From Meloidogyne chitwoodi (taxonomy: Eukaryota; Nematoda; Chromadorea; Rhabditida; Meloidogynidae), in NCBI GenBank assembly GCA_015183035.1, contig JACZZP010000003.1:2108001-2172000 (forward strand): 64,000 nucleotides of DNA, in the 5' to 3' direction. Numbering within the stretch: the stretch's first letter is position 1; every line of letters begins with the position of its first letter. The notes beneath the pieces are model-generated. The model was not told the origin of the DNA, did not search any database, and was given only the letters and a program-made list of their open reading frames with translations. The position numbers and the translations under genes were made by a program. Shown in pieces: positions 14,029 to 26,120 of this stretch.

Positions 14029-14142
14029 ATGAGCGCTGGCTTGCACACACAACAAGTGAGGGATGGATGGCTGAATGACTCGCGCCGGCCGATTGATGCG
14101 CGACAATCGTCGATGATGGACACATGCATGATCGGTAATTGA
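14029..14142 (+). CDS. Possible 37-residue small ORF in a G+C-rich island
   Basis: An ATG preceded by four A residues opens a 37-codon frame ending in TGA, beginning MSAGLHTQQVRDGWL and ending MMDTCMIGN. The frame covers almost exactly the only clearly G+C-rich island in about 16 kb of AT-rich DNA (14031-14150). I recognise no family. The island also has a hairpin (CGATTG facing CAATCG), so it could be a non-coding RNA, a conserved regulatory element or a remnant of inserted DNA. No splice sites or neighbouring exons support it. Confidence 0.25.
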   Translation: MSAGLHTQQVRDGWLNDSRRPIDARQSSMMDTCMIGN

Positions 14143-14529
14143 TAGGGGGTGGAAAATAAAATAAAAAAATAAAATGTTTTTAGAAAATAAACAACAACAT
14201 TGAGTAGAAGAAAAATTGAAAAAAAAAGAAAAATAAAATTTAGAAAATTTAAAAAAGAGTAAAAAATTTTTTTTTAATATTTTAAGCGTTTATAAAATTC
14301 CCAATTAATTTTTTTACAAGGAAAATATTTTATTTTATTTTATTTTCTTCCTTTAAATGTCTCAAAGTAATGGATTTAATCTAAATAGCTATTTCCCCTG
14401 ATTTTTAAATATTTGATTTTTTAAATTAATTTTTTTAGGGAAAAATTCTTTTAAAAATGGAAAATCAAAAATTAATCCTTCCTTCTCTTCTTTCTCTCAA
14501 AAATAACTTAAATAAACCTTTTTTCCTCT

Positions 14530-14615
14530 ACTTAAATTTTAGGTGTGTTTTCCTTGAGCAATTTGCCATTTTTGACCACTTTTTTGACCTTATAAAATTT
14601 AAAAAAATAAAGATA
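14530..14615 (+). repeat. Local direct repeat, copy B
   Basis: Second copy of the segment at 13715-13805, sharing TTCCTTGAGCAATTTGCCAT. An ORF over this stretch starting at 14457 is low complexity and not credible as a gene. Confidence 0.55.
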
Positions 14616-14990
14616 TTAGTCATTTCTTCCCATCTATATAAAAATAATCTTTAAAAAAATTTTTGTGTCTTTATTAAAAAATAAAAATAAATAAAAGGTA
14701 GCAGGTGGTCATTTGACTTTTTTTGTTTTCTCTAATTATTTAAAAAAAAATTGATAGAGGGCCAAAAAATTATTAAAAAAAAATAAATAAAAAGAACAAA
14801 AGCAATTAATTTATTTATAAACATTTTATTTTTAAAAATTAGGAAACAGTAAAAAATGATTGGAAAAAAATGTTAAAAAATAAAGAAGAAGAATTGGGTT
14901 AAATAGAGATTTTTGTTAATTTTTTGTACTTTATTTATTTAAATATAAATTGTTTAATTAAATATTAGACATTTAATTTAATCTATATTT

Positions 14991-15179
14991 TGGTACTTAC
15001 ATATTATCCCTAAGCACTTTTTGCGGACTTTTTTTGCGAACAAATTTATTTTTTCATTATAAATAAAATATAGACTAAAAAATTAAATAAGATTTTATTA
15101 TTCAAATTGTCTATTTATATATAAATTTGTCCGCAAAAAAAGTCCGCAAAAAGTGCTTAGGGATAATACGTAAGTACCA
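14991..15179. mobile_element. 189-bp MITE with about 58-bp near-perfect terminal inverted repeats
   Basis: The ends TGGTACTTACATATTATCCC and (reverse) TGGTACTTACGTATTATCCC continue through CTAAGCACTTTTTGCGGAC, so about 58 bases at each end pair with two or three mismatches around a 70-base AT-rich core. No coding capacity. No clear target duplication. Confidence 0.8.
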
Positions 15180-16170
15180 TATTTTTACCCTTAGATACTA
15201 AATAAATATATTGGTATTAAAATATCTGTCTTTGATTCAAGAATGTTGTAATAGGTCTATTTATCAGGTTTTTCTAGTCATTAACATTAAATAAAAAAAC
15301 TTAATGATTAAATAAAAAATTGTGTTATTTAACCAAATAGAAATATGACTTTTTTATGTGTTCTTTTAAAATGTCGACCTCTAAAAATGTTTATTTTATT
15401 TACTTTACTTAATTATTTAAAAAGGCCCACACCTTTTTGGGTCCCAAATTTACTAATTTTTTAGTCTTACTGGACATTTTGGGCAATTGTCTTTTTATAG
15501 GAAAGCAAGTCTTTTTTCACCTAAGAAAATTAAAAAATTTAACAGAGACGGAAAAATAAAATAAAGTTTATAGAAATAAAGAAGATATTTTTGTTAAAAT
15601 AAATTATTTTAACAAAATATATAATCATGTAAAAAATAAATAAATAATTTAAAAAAATAAATAAATATTTGGAATGAACGGCAGAAAATTTTATTTTATT
15701 TTATTATTTTAAATAAACCCAACAACGGTCATTTCCGTTGCTTAGGTACCCACACAATATACCTAACAATTTGCAATGGCATTGAGGCCAAAAATAAAGG
15801 ATTTGGAGAGCACAGGTGAAAAATAGTTGAAAAAAGAGTAATCTGCTCTCTTCTCTTATTTTTGCTAACCAATTTTTTTTTGTTCTGGTCAAAAAAAAGA
15901 AAATTACTAGTATATTATTTTATTATTATTCACTCTCATTTTACCTCAGTTTTGTTAATTCATTGAACTGTTATACAAATTGAGGATTGAAAAAAATTAT
16001 TATTTTGAATATTAATTAGCTATATATAATTTTTAAAAATTTTTAAATTAACCGAAAAGAAGCTAAATCTTGTTATAGTGACACCCCCAAAGGATTGAGC
16101 CTTTGTGTTATCATATAATTGAATATTTTTGGAAATTTTGGTAATGGTAAGCCTTTAGCAATATTATAAG

Positions 16171-16370
16171 TGGGTCCACCCCTGAATATCGAAACTCTGA
16201 ATATCTAATTAGCCAATTAGTCCAATTGCCAATTCGGTCAAATCTCTTAAAACAATTTGGTCCCATTCAATCTTGGACCTACAAGCAGTGTTTTATTACT
16301 TGACCAAATTGGCAGTTTGACAAACTGGCTAATTAGATATTCAAGGTTTCGATATTCAGGGTAGATCCCA
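16171..16370. mobile_element. 200-bp hAT-like MITE, same family as 30121-30384
   Basis: Left end TGGGTCCACCCCTGAATATC and right end (reverse) TGGGATCTACCCTGAATATC, both followed by GAAAC. Inside are CCAATTGCCAATTCGGTCAA and CTTGGACCTACA, shared with the element at 30121-30384. Flanks TTATAAG and TTAAAAG are compatible with a decayed target duplication. No coding capacity. Confidence 0.75.
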
Positions 16371-17199
16371 TTAAAAGTATGTATATCTGTAGTGACATTA
16401 TATCTAATAGATCTTTTTAAATTAAATTATAAATCATTATTTTAGCAGTTTTCGTAACTGAGATAAATGATTAGAAAGGTCTCCCTGTGTTAAACATTAA
16501 GAAAAAATTAATAAAAAATAAAGACTCTAAAAGGTAAAAAAATAATAAAAAAATTCTAAAAGTTGTTAAGTAAATATACAGTAATTTTAAATAAATATTT
16601 TTGCTAATAAATAAATATTTCCAGTCAGAATAACGAAAATATTTAATTAAAACAATTCTTCAAAAATTAAAAAAAAATATTAAAAAAAAGTTGCAAAACA
16701 GGAACAAACAAAAAATTAAAAAAAAATTAATTTATTCGTTCGCGCAAAGGAAAAATAAATTGGGCAAACAAAAATTAATTTTTTTTTATTAATAATTTTT
16801 TTTTATTAAAATATATTTAAAAAATAAATTTTTAAACATTTTTTAAATTTTATTTTAATATTCGTTATTCCCTCTAATTATTTTTTGTTTAAAAAATCTT
16901 AATTTTCCCTAATTATAAATAATTTTTTTTAAATTATTTTGCAAAAAAAAGCAAATGAAAAGCAAATGACAATTTTACAAACAAAAAAACTTGACAGGTA
17001 CATAATTACTTTTTTTTATTTAATTGTCATTTCTCTTCCCTTGGCCACAGCTTTGGCCAAAATGGCTAATTACTTCGATCGTTGATTGAAAAAAAAAAGG
17101 AAAAAAGTCTCTTCTCTTTTATTTTGCTTTGAAGAGAGAGCTAAAGTGGCAGGTAAGTTAAAGCAATATTTTTATTTTATTTTTTAGTTTGCAATGTTT

Positions 17200-17480
17200 T
17201 AGAGGTAAAAATTGAGAGGAAGAAAATGAGGGAAATAAAAATAAAAGGAAAAAAGAAAGGACAAGTTTTTGGACAAAATAGAGAAGAAAATAAAGAAGAA
17301 GATTAAAAGAAGAAGAATAAAGATTAATGAGAAAATTTTAAAAATAAGAGAGATATTTTAAAAATAGGAGAATAGAGAGAGAAGAAAAAAACCTTATCTT
17401 TACCAGAAGAGATGATTTTAATGGTTGTAAAAAGTAATAGAAAAAAGGTAAGAAATTAAAGAAGAAAAAAAAGGGAAGAG
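17200..17480 (+). repeat. Purine-rich tract
   Basis: About 280 bases almost wholly of A and G on the plus strand (GAGGAAGAAAATGAGGG and similar). It is not periodic. Similar but shorter tracts occur around 20.5, 22.0 and 23.1 kb. Confidence 0.5.
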
Positions 17481-18923
17481 TAATATAAATTTAAAAAAAA
17501 CGATTAAAATTTTAAAATAATGTAAAAATGAAAATAAATGTGAGAGTTAATATGAGAGATTAAGCAAAATAAAATAACAATAGAGAAAGAGAAAAGACTT
17601 TTTTGTTATTAAAATTGCGAAAGACGAAAGCTGAGCCTAAGAGATGAGCTATATAAAACAAATTATTGAGGGAGCTTTTTAATGTAAAAAAGAGAGAAAG
17701 CCGAATTACAAACAAAAAAAAAACTACAAAATTTTTGAGTGGAAAACATTTTGCCGATCAAAATTAAATAAACAAAAAATAAAATAAATAATAATAAAAT
17801 AAGTAGTAGTATTTATGTAGTAATATAAATAATAATATTAAATTATATTAAAAAAAATAAAACAAAAATGTAAAAAAGGATAATCTAAAGATATATATAT
17901 TAAATAAATATTTTAATATTTTAAATCTACAAATATTTTGTAGATTTATTTTTTTAAAGGTTAAGTGGTAAGCATCTAAGACCACCAGCACACATTTATT
18001 TGTTGCAAAAAAAATTTAATTGATAAAGACCTTCGAAATTTTCCGTGATCTTTCTAAAAGAAATAACAAAAAAAATCTTTCCATTCCTGGAAGGACTATT
18101 AGAAAAAATTAGAAAATTTAAAATATAAGTAATTTAATCAGATGAACCCTTTTAAAAATGACATTAAAACATGTTGGCTTTTTGCCAAAAAAAAGATTGG
18201 ACATTAACAAAAGAACAATGATGAATTGACAAAATTAAAGGTAAAAAACTGTGAAAGAATAACCGCCCCCGTCTTTTGTGGACATTTAAAAGACCGAGAT
18301 TTGTCTCTTTTTTTCTATGTTTTCGGGGAATAAAACAAGGGAGGAAAACAAGAAATAACAGAAGGTAGAAAATATAAACTAGTAGGTAGTATTTTAGTAA
18401 ATTTGACAAATGAGGAAAAGATACAAATTGAAAGAAATTGAAAAAAAAGTACAAGAAGTAAAAGAAGAACATTTGTTTACGTCGTGGGCTAAGAAGAAAA
18501 GGCAAATCGGCAACTTGGGGCCAAAAAATGTTTATAAATGATGAGAGGGATTTAAAGGAAGAGAAAAGGATTATTTTGTTTAAAATAGAAGATTGAATAA
18601 AAAATAAAAATATGAATTAAATAAATCTAAACATATATTTAATCAAGATTAGAAGAGAAAATTGGTGGATTTATAAACAAAAATAAATAAATAAAATTAA
18701 TTTCCACATTTGTCTAATTTAATAAATATTATTTATTAAATTACTGTAATTTATTTTTCTAATAAAAATAAATTTAATAAAATAAAAGGTGCTAAAAGCG
18801 AAGAGATAAGAGGATTTTCTCTTTCATCAACGTTTCTCGTCTAATTTTAAACACAATTTTTAGAAATATATAAGATATTTAGAGATTTTAATTTAATTAT
18901 AATACCAATCTATTTATTAAATA

Positions 18924-19193
18924 TTTTTATCAGTCTAACGACTAACATCCAAAAATAATCTCCTCCTATGCAAACTGAAGTAATTCAGTGTTAAAAGTAT
19001 TTGCAGTTATTGTATTTATAATAAAATATATTATATTAAGCAAAATTAATGGTTTAATTTAAATTAATTTTGTTTAATATACTTTATTTTATTTAAAATT
19101 TTATAAATGTTGGAGTAAGTTAAGTTAATTGTTCGCTGGTCGCTCGTAGCATGTATGTTATTTTTGGATGTCAGTCTTTAGACTGATAAAAAA
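18924..19193. mobile_element. 270-bp MITE with about 35-bp terminal inverted repeats
   Basis: The ends match over about 35 bases with two or three differences: TCAGTCTAACGACTAACATC on the left against TCAGTCTAAAGACTGACATC from the right, both going on to CAAAAATAA. The core is AT-rich and non-coding. Confidence 0.75.
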
Positions 19194-19562
19194 TCTTTTT
19201 GTATTTGTGATAATATCATACAATTTATTAAAATTTAAAACAAGTAAATAATATACGTATATTAAGTAGAGAAAACTAAAAAAACAACTACTTATATTCT
19301 TCAATTTATTATAAATATTACTTTACAATTATATAAATTAAGTACAAGGTTGTAATGTAATAAATACTTGTTTTTAATAATATATCCTCTGATTGGCCAT
19401 TTAATCGTACACAAATCACCAAAAATTACTCAAATAATATTATTAAAAATGTAGAAGAAAAAAGTAAACAAATAAAAATTAAAAAAATAAAGAGATTTTT
19501 GGAAATAAAAATGACCAAAATGTGAACTTAAAAATATTTTTTAATTAATCATTTAATTAGAA

Positions 19563-19690
19563 GGAGATTAGTAAATCTCCAGGCCAAAAAATTACAGAAG
19601 AAAAAATAAAAAATAACTAAAACATTTTTTTTATTAATTTAGTTAAATAAAAATTAATTTTTTTTATATATTAAGTAAATTTATGTGTGA
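19563..19690 (+). repeat. Palindromic dispersed repeat, copy 3
   Basis: GGAGATT and AATCTCC form a hairpin at 19563-19580, followed by AGGCCAAAAAATTA and, about 108 bases on, ATTAAGTAAATTTATG. This is the most diverged of the three copies. The G-to-A change in one arm is matched in the other, which keeps the pairing. Confidence 0.55.
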
Positions 19691-19699
19691 AAGTGAAGG

Positions 19700-22600
19700 G
19701 GAAACAAAAAAGGCTGTCCCCTCCTAATTAGTAAGACTTTGTTTGAAAGTTCCTCACTTTCCCCGTATTTTTAGGTTAATTATTTTTGCTCATATTTTAG
19801 GCCATTCCCTTTTTTCAATTTATGCCAACCTCCAATTTATAAAAATAAATATTAATTAATTAAAAATTAAAGTTCTATTTTTAGTGGAAAATTTAAAACT
19901 AAACTTAAATTTACTTATAAAAACCACCAAGAAAATGAGGAAAAAATTGTGTCCTTTCTAATTGATGATTATCGTTAATATAAATTTAATAAAATAGAAA
20001 TATATATTTAAAAGAACCAAAGGCTAACAAAGCGGTCTGTGTGGGAGATTATTTTGTCTTTTTTGCTTAATTAAAAGATAAATGGATTTACTTAATAAAA
20101 GAGAAAAAAGGAGTTTTTAAAAAAAAGTTTAAAAACTTTTATAAATGTCCAAGAGTGATGGACATTTGCTAAATTAAACATTAACAAACAGAAGAAATTG
20201 AAGAGAGAAGCTTAGTTTAAAGCAAAATTAAAAAAGAGTGGATTTAGGTGTCAGTTGCAACTTAAAATATATGTTATATATATATAAGGAAAGGGACTGC
20301 CAATTTGCCGAGAATTGTTTAGGCCTAAACGGCGGAATAAAAGGAGGAAAGGGTAAAGAAGTATAAAAGGAAAGGAATAAGTGAGAAGAGTAAAAAACGA
20401 AGAAAAAGACCAAGAAAGCAAAAAAAGGGTAAGAGGTCAACTGAGCTTTTTAAGTGACAGCCGGTTTGATGACAGTCATTAATAGGTTAGGATAAAGCAA
20501 AATGAAAATTATAAGGAAGAAGAGTTTTTAAAATATAAATGAGGAAAGGATGAAGAAAAATAAAAATAAGGAAGAAAAAAAAATAAATGAATGAAGAAAA
20601 TTTTTTAAATAAAAAATTAATGGAAGAAATGCGAGAGAGAAATTAGTTTACATTTAAATTTTAAAACTTAAGCATATTAAATAAAATTAAAAATATACGG
20701 TATTATGTGAATAAAGTTTAATAAAATATGCAAGTAATTAGTTGTCACTTAAAGTGTTTTAATGCTTATAAAGGGATAATGTAGGAGAGAATTTTTAAGA
20801 TTTTTAAATTATTTATAAAGTAGGTAATTTAAAGGGAAAGGTTTACATTCCTTTTACTTCTTAAAAAAGGTTCGGGAAGAAGAAAAAAAATAAAAAATGT
20901 TAACTTGAGAAATACCCAGATATTATCAAATGAATTTTTTGAAAAATTAATTTCCTAAAAATTAAAAATTATATTTAAAGTATAATTAAAAAATATATAT
21001 CCCCGTTGTTAAAAAAGTCTGTACATTAACCTCTCCCTAAAGATTAAACTGTTCCTTTTATAAATAAATCACAATACAATTTTAAACATTAAAATTACCA
21101 AAATAATATTAAAAATAAGTATATAGGTATTTTCTTTTATTTTTAACGCTTAAGGTAAAGAGGTTTAGTAAAAGGTCTAAAAATGAAAAAGAATTCCTTT
21201 TATCTTATTTATTATATCCCCAAAGGGAAACAATACAAATAACTTATTACTTTTGCCTTTTTTCAACATTTACCCCTAATTCATATATTTTTTATTGCCT
21301 AAAATATTTATTTTTTTTAAAGGTAAAGAAAAAATTGGAAAATCAAAAAAAAAAACAAAAAAATAAAAAAAACAACGCCCCAGGGCCCAAAACAATTTTC
21401 TTTATTTTTTTCTTGTTTTCTGCAATTTGCTAGTCAAAAATAATTATTAAAAATATATATATAAGCTTGCGCTAAGTTTGCAAATTATTGCTTATTTGTT
21501 GCACTAATTTTAGACTACTCTAGCTAAATAATAAAAATGAGTGAATACAAGGTGTGACTGATGAAATTAATGAGTTCATAGAGAAGAAATTATTTTTTTA
21601 ATAAAAATAAAATTTTTAGAAATTTATTTTTAATAATAATTTCAGGTAAATTAATTATGCCAATTTTTCAGTAGAATTCCCCCTAAAAATTCCAAAACTT
21701 GGAAGCCATAAAGTTTAAGTTTAAATATTAAATAAATAATATTTTAATAATTCCCCCCTAAAATATATTTAGTCAAAAAAACTAAAAAAAAATATATAAA
21801 TTTTTTTAGAAATTAATTATTTTTCTATTTTGTAATAAAGAAATGGTTAGCCTATTTTTTGAGTATTTTTCATTCATTTTTTCTTTTTCTTGCTGACTAA
21901 TGAAAATTATTCTAATTATTTTTCGCAATGCAAGAGGAGGAGGAGGAGGTTATTTTCTGCGTGAAGGTGTTTGCTACAAAAAAAACGATCGACAACTGGA
22001 AAAATTTAAAAAAAAAATAGTAGAAGTGATTGAGGGCAGTTTTTGTTGTTTAGAAGAAGAGAAGAATGAGAAAAGGAACTCAAAACTAGTGGACGGCGAA
22101 CTGAAGAAATTGGACGAATAAAAAATAGAAGAAATTGGACTAATTGAGAGAATGAGGAAAAAAATAGTTTATTAAATATAGAAGAGATTAATTTATGAAA
22201 ATTAAAGAAAAATTGATATTTTAAGAATTTTAAATAATTTGTAGAATATTTAAAATTACAAAAAAAATATAAAAAATTATAAAAAAATTTATAAAAAATT
22301 TAAATAAAAAATAAAATATTTAAAAAAAAAATAAATTAAATAAAAACTTTGCTTAAAAATTGCTTAAATGTAAAAACATTTAAAAAAGGCTAAAAAGGCT
22401 ATAACTTTTTGATCATAAACAAATAAAAGTTGCAAATTAAAAAAAAAAGAGGAAAAAAGATTCCAACAGAGAAATATCTAATTTAAGTTTTATTATTTTT
22501 TTTCAAAATTTGTTTGGTTAGAAAAATAAAAATCTTTAAAACTTTGTTTAAATTGTGGCGCACTTTTCGTCGTTTGATCAAAAAATAGAAAATGAGGAAA

Positions 22601-24237
22601 ATAAAAAAAAGAAAAACAAATTGATTCTAAATAAAATGTTAATTTGGAAATTAATTTTTTTAATAAAAAAGAGCCAAAAAATGTTTTAGTATTTAAATAT
22701 ATTTTATTAAATAAATAAAAAGATTATTTTAGTTTCTATTATTTTATCATAATTTAATATCTCTGTATACCACTTTTTATTTAATTCAGAGGAATTTAAA
22801 GATAAAATCAAACAAAATGTTTAGAGAAAATTGAAATTAATAATTTAGAAGTTTAAAAATTAAAAAATATATAACCGGATATTAAAATAAAATTAAGAAA
22901 AAATAATAATAATAAAACTAAAAAATAAATAAATAAAACAAATAAATTTAGAATATTCGCGCAAACTAATTTCTTTTAATTTAAAAATTGGATTTGCAAA
23001 AAAAAATAAAAATAAAAAAACTATAAAATAAAAATCTTGCGTAGAAAGCAATTTTTATTAATTTTTTAAGCAACCTGAAAAGCATATTATTTTATTTACT
23101 CTAATAAATAAAAATAATTAGAAAGAAGATAAGTTGAGAAGAAAAGAATAAATAAAACTTGGAAAAGTTGGAAAACAAAAGAAAAAACATTTAAGTTTAT
23201 TTTTGATTTTTAAGAGTAAAAAATAAACTTGGAATTTGAGAAGAAAAATAAAACTTTAAATAATTAATCTTGAGAACTTAAAACTTGGAAAAATACTAAA
23301 AAAAATGTTTAAATTAAAAATAAGTTTATTTTCTCTTTTATACTAGGTAAAAATAAAATAAATAATATTACCATAAAATTAATTAAATATTTTATTTTCG
23401 TAAATTTAATATAGTAAAAAGATTGTTGACAGGCTAATATCGTTATATTGGAATAACAAATTAATATTTAATCTTAAAAATAATTTCTATCTAAATTAAA
23501 TGCTCATATTTAATGTAAAAGACTTGTTTTCAAGTAAATAAATAAAATATTAAAAATAAAAGAATTTAATAAAGTCTTGTAAAATTAAAAAATATATATA
23601 GGTACCTAATTTAAATATTATAAAAATTAAATTTATTGCTAACCAAACAAGAAAATAATTTTTAAAAAGAGACAAACATTCAAAATATAAGAACCCAATA
23701 GATAATAAAGCTTTAAAAAAAAAGAAAGGTTGAGTGACTTGAAACTTTGACTAAAGCTCTGTAAAGTTAAGCAGCTAAGCAAACAAAAAAATCGAGAAAA
23801 TAAGAAAGAAGCGCAAGAAAATGAGTGATCGAAGGACAACACATCACTATTTCAAAATTTACATAGATGGGTCAATTGGCTTTTTTGTTTAAATAAATAC
23901 AAAAATACTTTGTGAAAATAAAGAGAAAATAATAATAATAAATTTATAAAGTGAACGGAAGGGGAAAAAAAGAAAATTATGTTTAGGCCAAAAAGGTCAT
24001 TGAAAAAGTAAAATGGAATAGAAAAGGAGGGGAAAAAATATTAATTTGAAAAAAGTAAAAATTTTGAAATAAAAAAGGATAAAAATAATAATCTTCTCTC
24101 CTACAGAACCAAAGCAAAGAGGAATTTATAAATAAATTTTGAGCTTATATTTAATTTTTTTTCTGATCCGCCAAAATCATTATATTCTGTGCTACTCACT
24201 CTGCGGCACACATAATCAATGAAATTCAAAAAAAAAT
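19700..24237. other. Gene-free AT-rich region
   Basis: Several ORFs of 60-75 codons occur here (for example 20228-20440, 21900-22121 and 23639-23842). All are low-complexity Phe/Leu or Lys/Glu stretches with no neighbouring exons, so none is called. I see no RNA gene. Confidence 0.5.
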
Positions 24238-24362
24238 TTATTTTTTTTCTCCAATGGAAACCATAATAATTCCCTCACTCCTAATATCTACTCCTTCCAC
24301 ACAATTCAAAGCAACAAAATCTCCATGTCCTTTTATGGCGGAAGGCCATCTAACAAAACAAC
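24238..24362 (-). pseudogene. Possible orphan terminal exon or gene fragment
   Basis: On the minus strand, TTGAATTGCAG makes a good splice acceptor, followed by 40 open codons (CFVRWPSAIKGHGDF ... MVSIGEKK) and TAA. Residue use is balanced, unlike the Phe/Lys-only frames around it, and the base composition rises over the same stretch. I do not recognise the family and found no matching upstream exon up to 26 kb. It may be a real last exon with distant partners, a degraded gene piece or chance. Confidence 0.25.
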
Positions 24363-26098
24363 CTGCAATTCAACAATGAATAATAATAGATGAATCAATG
24401 AATAGAAAATTATTTTATGGGAAATAATGGGGACATGAATATAAACGGTCAATATAAGTAAGTGGAGGTAGAAAAAGTAGCGGTGAGCGAGTCTAACCTT
24501 TTTTGTTCAAATAAATACCCTTGAAAATGTGGTTTTTACCCTCAAAAATTCATTTTTTAAATTCAATGTCATAGAGCTTAAATTAATATTTAAAGTTTTA
24601 ATGAAAATTAAATTAGATAATTAGAAGTTAGTGTCGCAAATTGGATCATTAGAGTCACAGTTTTCTTATTAATGTGAATAAAGGTAAACTTTACGAGAAA
24701 AATAAAATAATTTTAATAAATTAACAAGTTAATGGAGTATATTCTTTATAAATAACTGTGAAGTCCATTCGTTCAAAAAATGACCAAAAGAATGAGTGAC
24801 CGAAAGCATGTGCTCTTTCCTTTTACTTTCCCTCATGTAAAAGTAGTTTTTATTGAGTAGGAGTTAAAAAAGACAATAGGGCGCCTTACACCTGTTGAGG
24901 CGATGTCGGCAATGAAAATGAGTTATATTCTCAATAGAAGAATTTAAAGATAAATGAAGCGGAAAGGTAAAAACAATTTTAAAGGCCCAATTATTCGCCA
25001 AAGACAAATTAATAAATTTTTGTTCTTAAATTTTACAAAAAGCTTTGTATTAATTTTTAAAAGTATTAAAAGGGAAAATTTATTCAAGTCTCTCATAAAT
25101 GATTCTATAATTAGAATGAATTTTCTATTATTAGTGACAAAATACTGATCAGAATGAAATAAATTAAATATAAATGTTGGTGATTTTAGCAGTTCATCTG
25201 CAATAAAAATTATTAAACTAATGTTTTTCTAAATTTGGCAAAAAAATTCTAGGTTCACCGCGAATATATTGCTCCTCTTACAATTAAAAAAATGAAAGGA
25301 AAAATAAATTCACCAAAAATAATTTCCCTCATCTTATTTTTGAAAATGAAGGTGAGGACGGCATAAAGAAAAAAAGAATATAAAAACAAGTGTGAAATAA
25401 AAATTGTTATAAGAAAATATCAAAAAATGTAAAACCAATAAAATATCATTGAAAAAAGAGGCTCAAAATGATAAAAAAATAATGAAATGAAGGTTATTTT
25501 TTGCTAAAGTTGAAAAAAATTTTTTTGATGATGCGCTAAAATTAATTCTGAATAATGAATTAATTTATTAAAGGGATCAGATTTTTATTAAAAAAATATT
25601 TTTTTATTAAATTTAAAATATCAAATTTGAATTAAAAAAATATAAATATTTTAAAAGAAAAAATTAAAAGTCAAAAAATAAATTCTTACTGATTTGATTG
25701 TGAGTTTTGTTAATCAAAGTGATTTAACAATTATACAAAAAAACTATTTTTGGTTACAAAACTTTAACAACAAAATTAAAAAAAAAACTATTTTTAGCCA
25801 AAAAAACAAAAAACACAAAATTAATAAATAATAAAAAATATACTAATTAAAAAATATCAAAAAAAAACAAATAATAAAGATAAATTCGAAAAAACAAGGT
25901 ATTAAATCTTTACTTTTTGAATAATTAATATTTATTCCTTTTGGCAAAATGTTATTTTATTTTTCTCTGTTCGTTTTTCTTTTCTCTATTTAAGGCAAAT
26001 TTGAAGTTTTTGATTTTTTACTTTTTTTTTTTTAATTTTTTTGCTGTGATTTTCTTTTTTATTTTTTTAGATTTTTGAATTTAACCTTTTTTTCACAT

Positions 26099-26110
26099 TT
26101 TACTTATAGA
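26099..26110 (+). promoter_or_regulatory. Probable splice acceptor just before the ZYG-12-like start codon
   Basis: A T-rich stretch ending CATTTTACTTATAG lies ten bases before the ATG at 26121. That position suits either spliced-leader trans-splicing, common in nematodes, or a 5' untranslated intron. The sequence alone cannot separate the two. Confidence 0.4.
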
Positions 26111-26120
26111 AACGCTAGTT

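Noticed and set aside
15704..15892. A 62-codon minus-strand ORF with mixed composition
   Set aside because: No recognisable domain, no acceptor or donor that joins it to another exon, and no start context; left uncalled.
18164..18505. A 113-codon minus-strand ORF
   Set aside because: Long Phe/Leu/Ser runs come from a purine-rich plus strand; no domain or exon partner seen.
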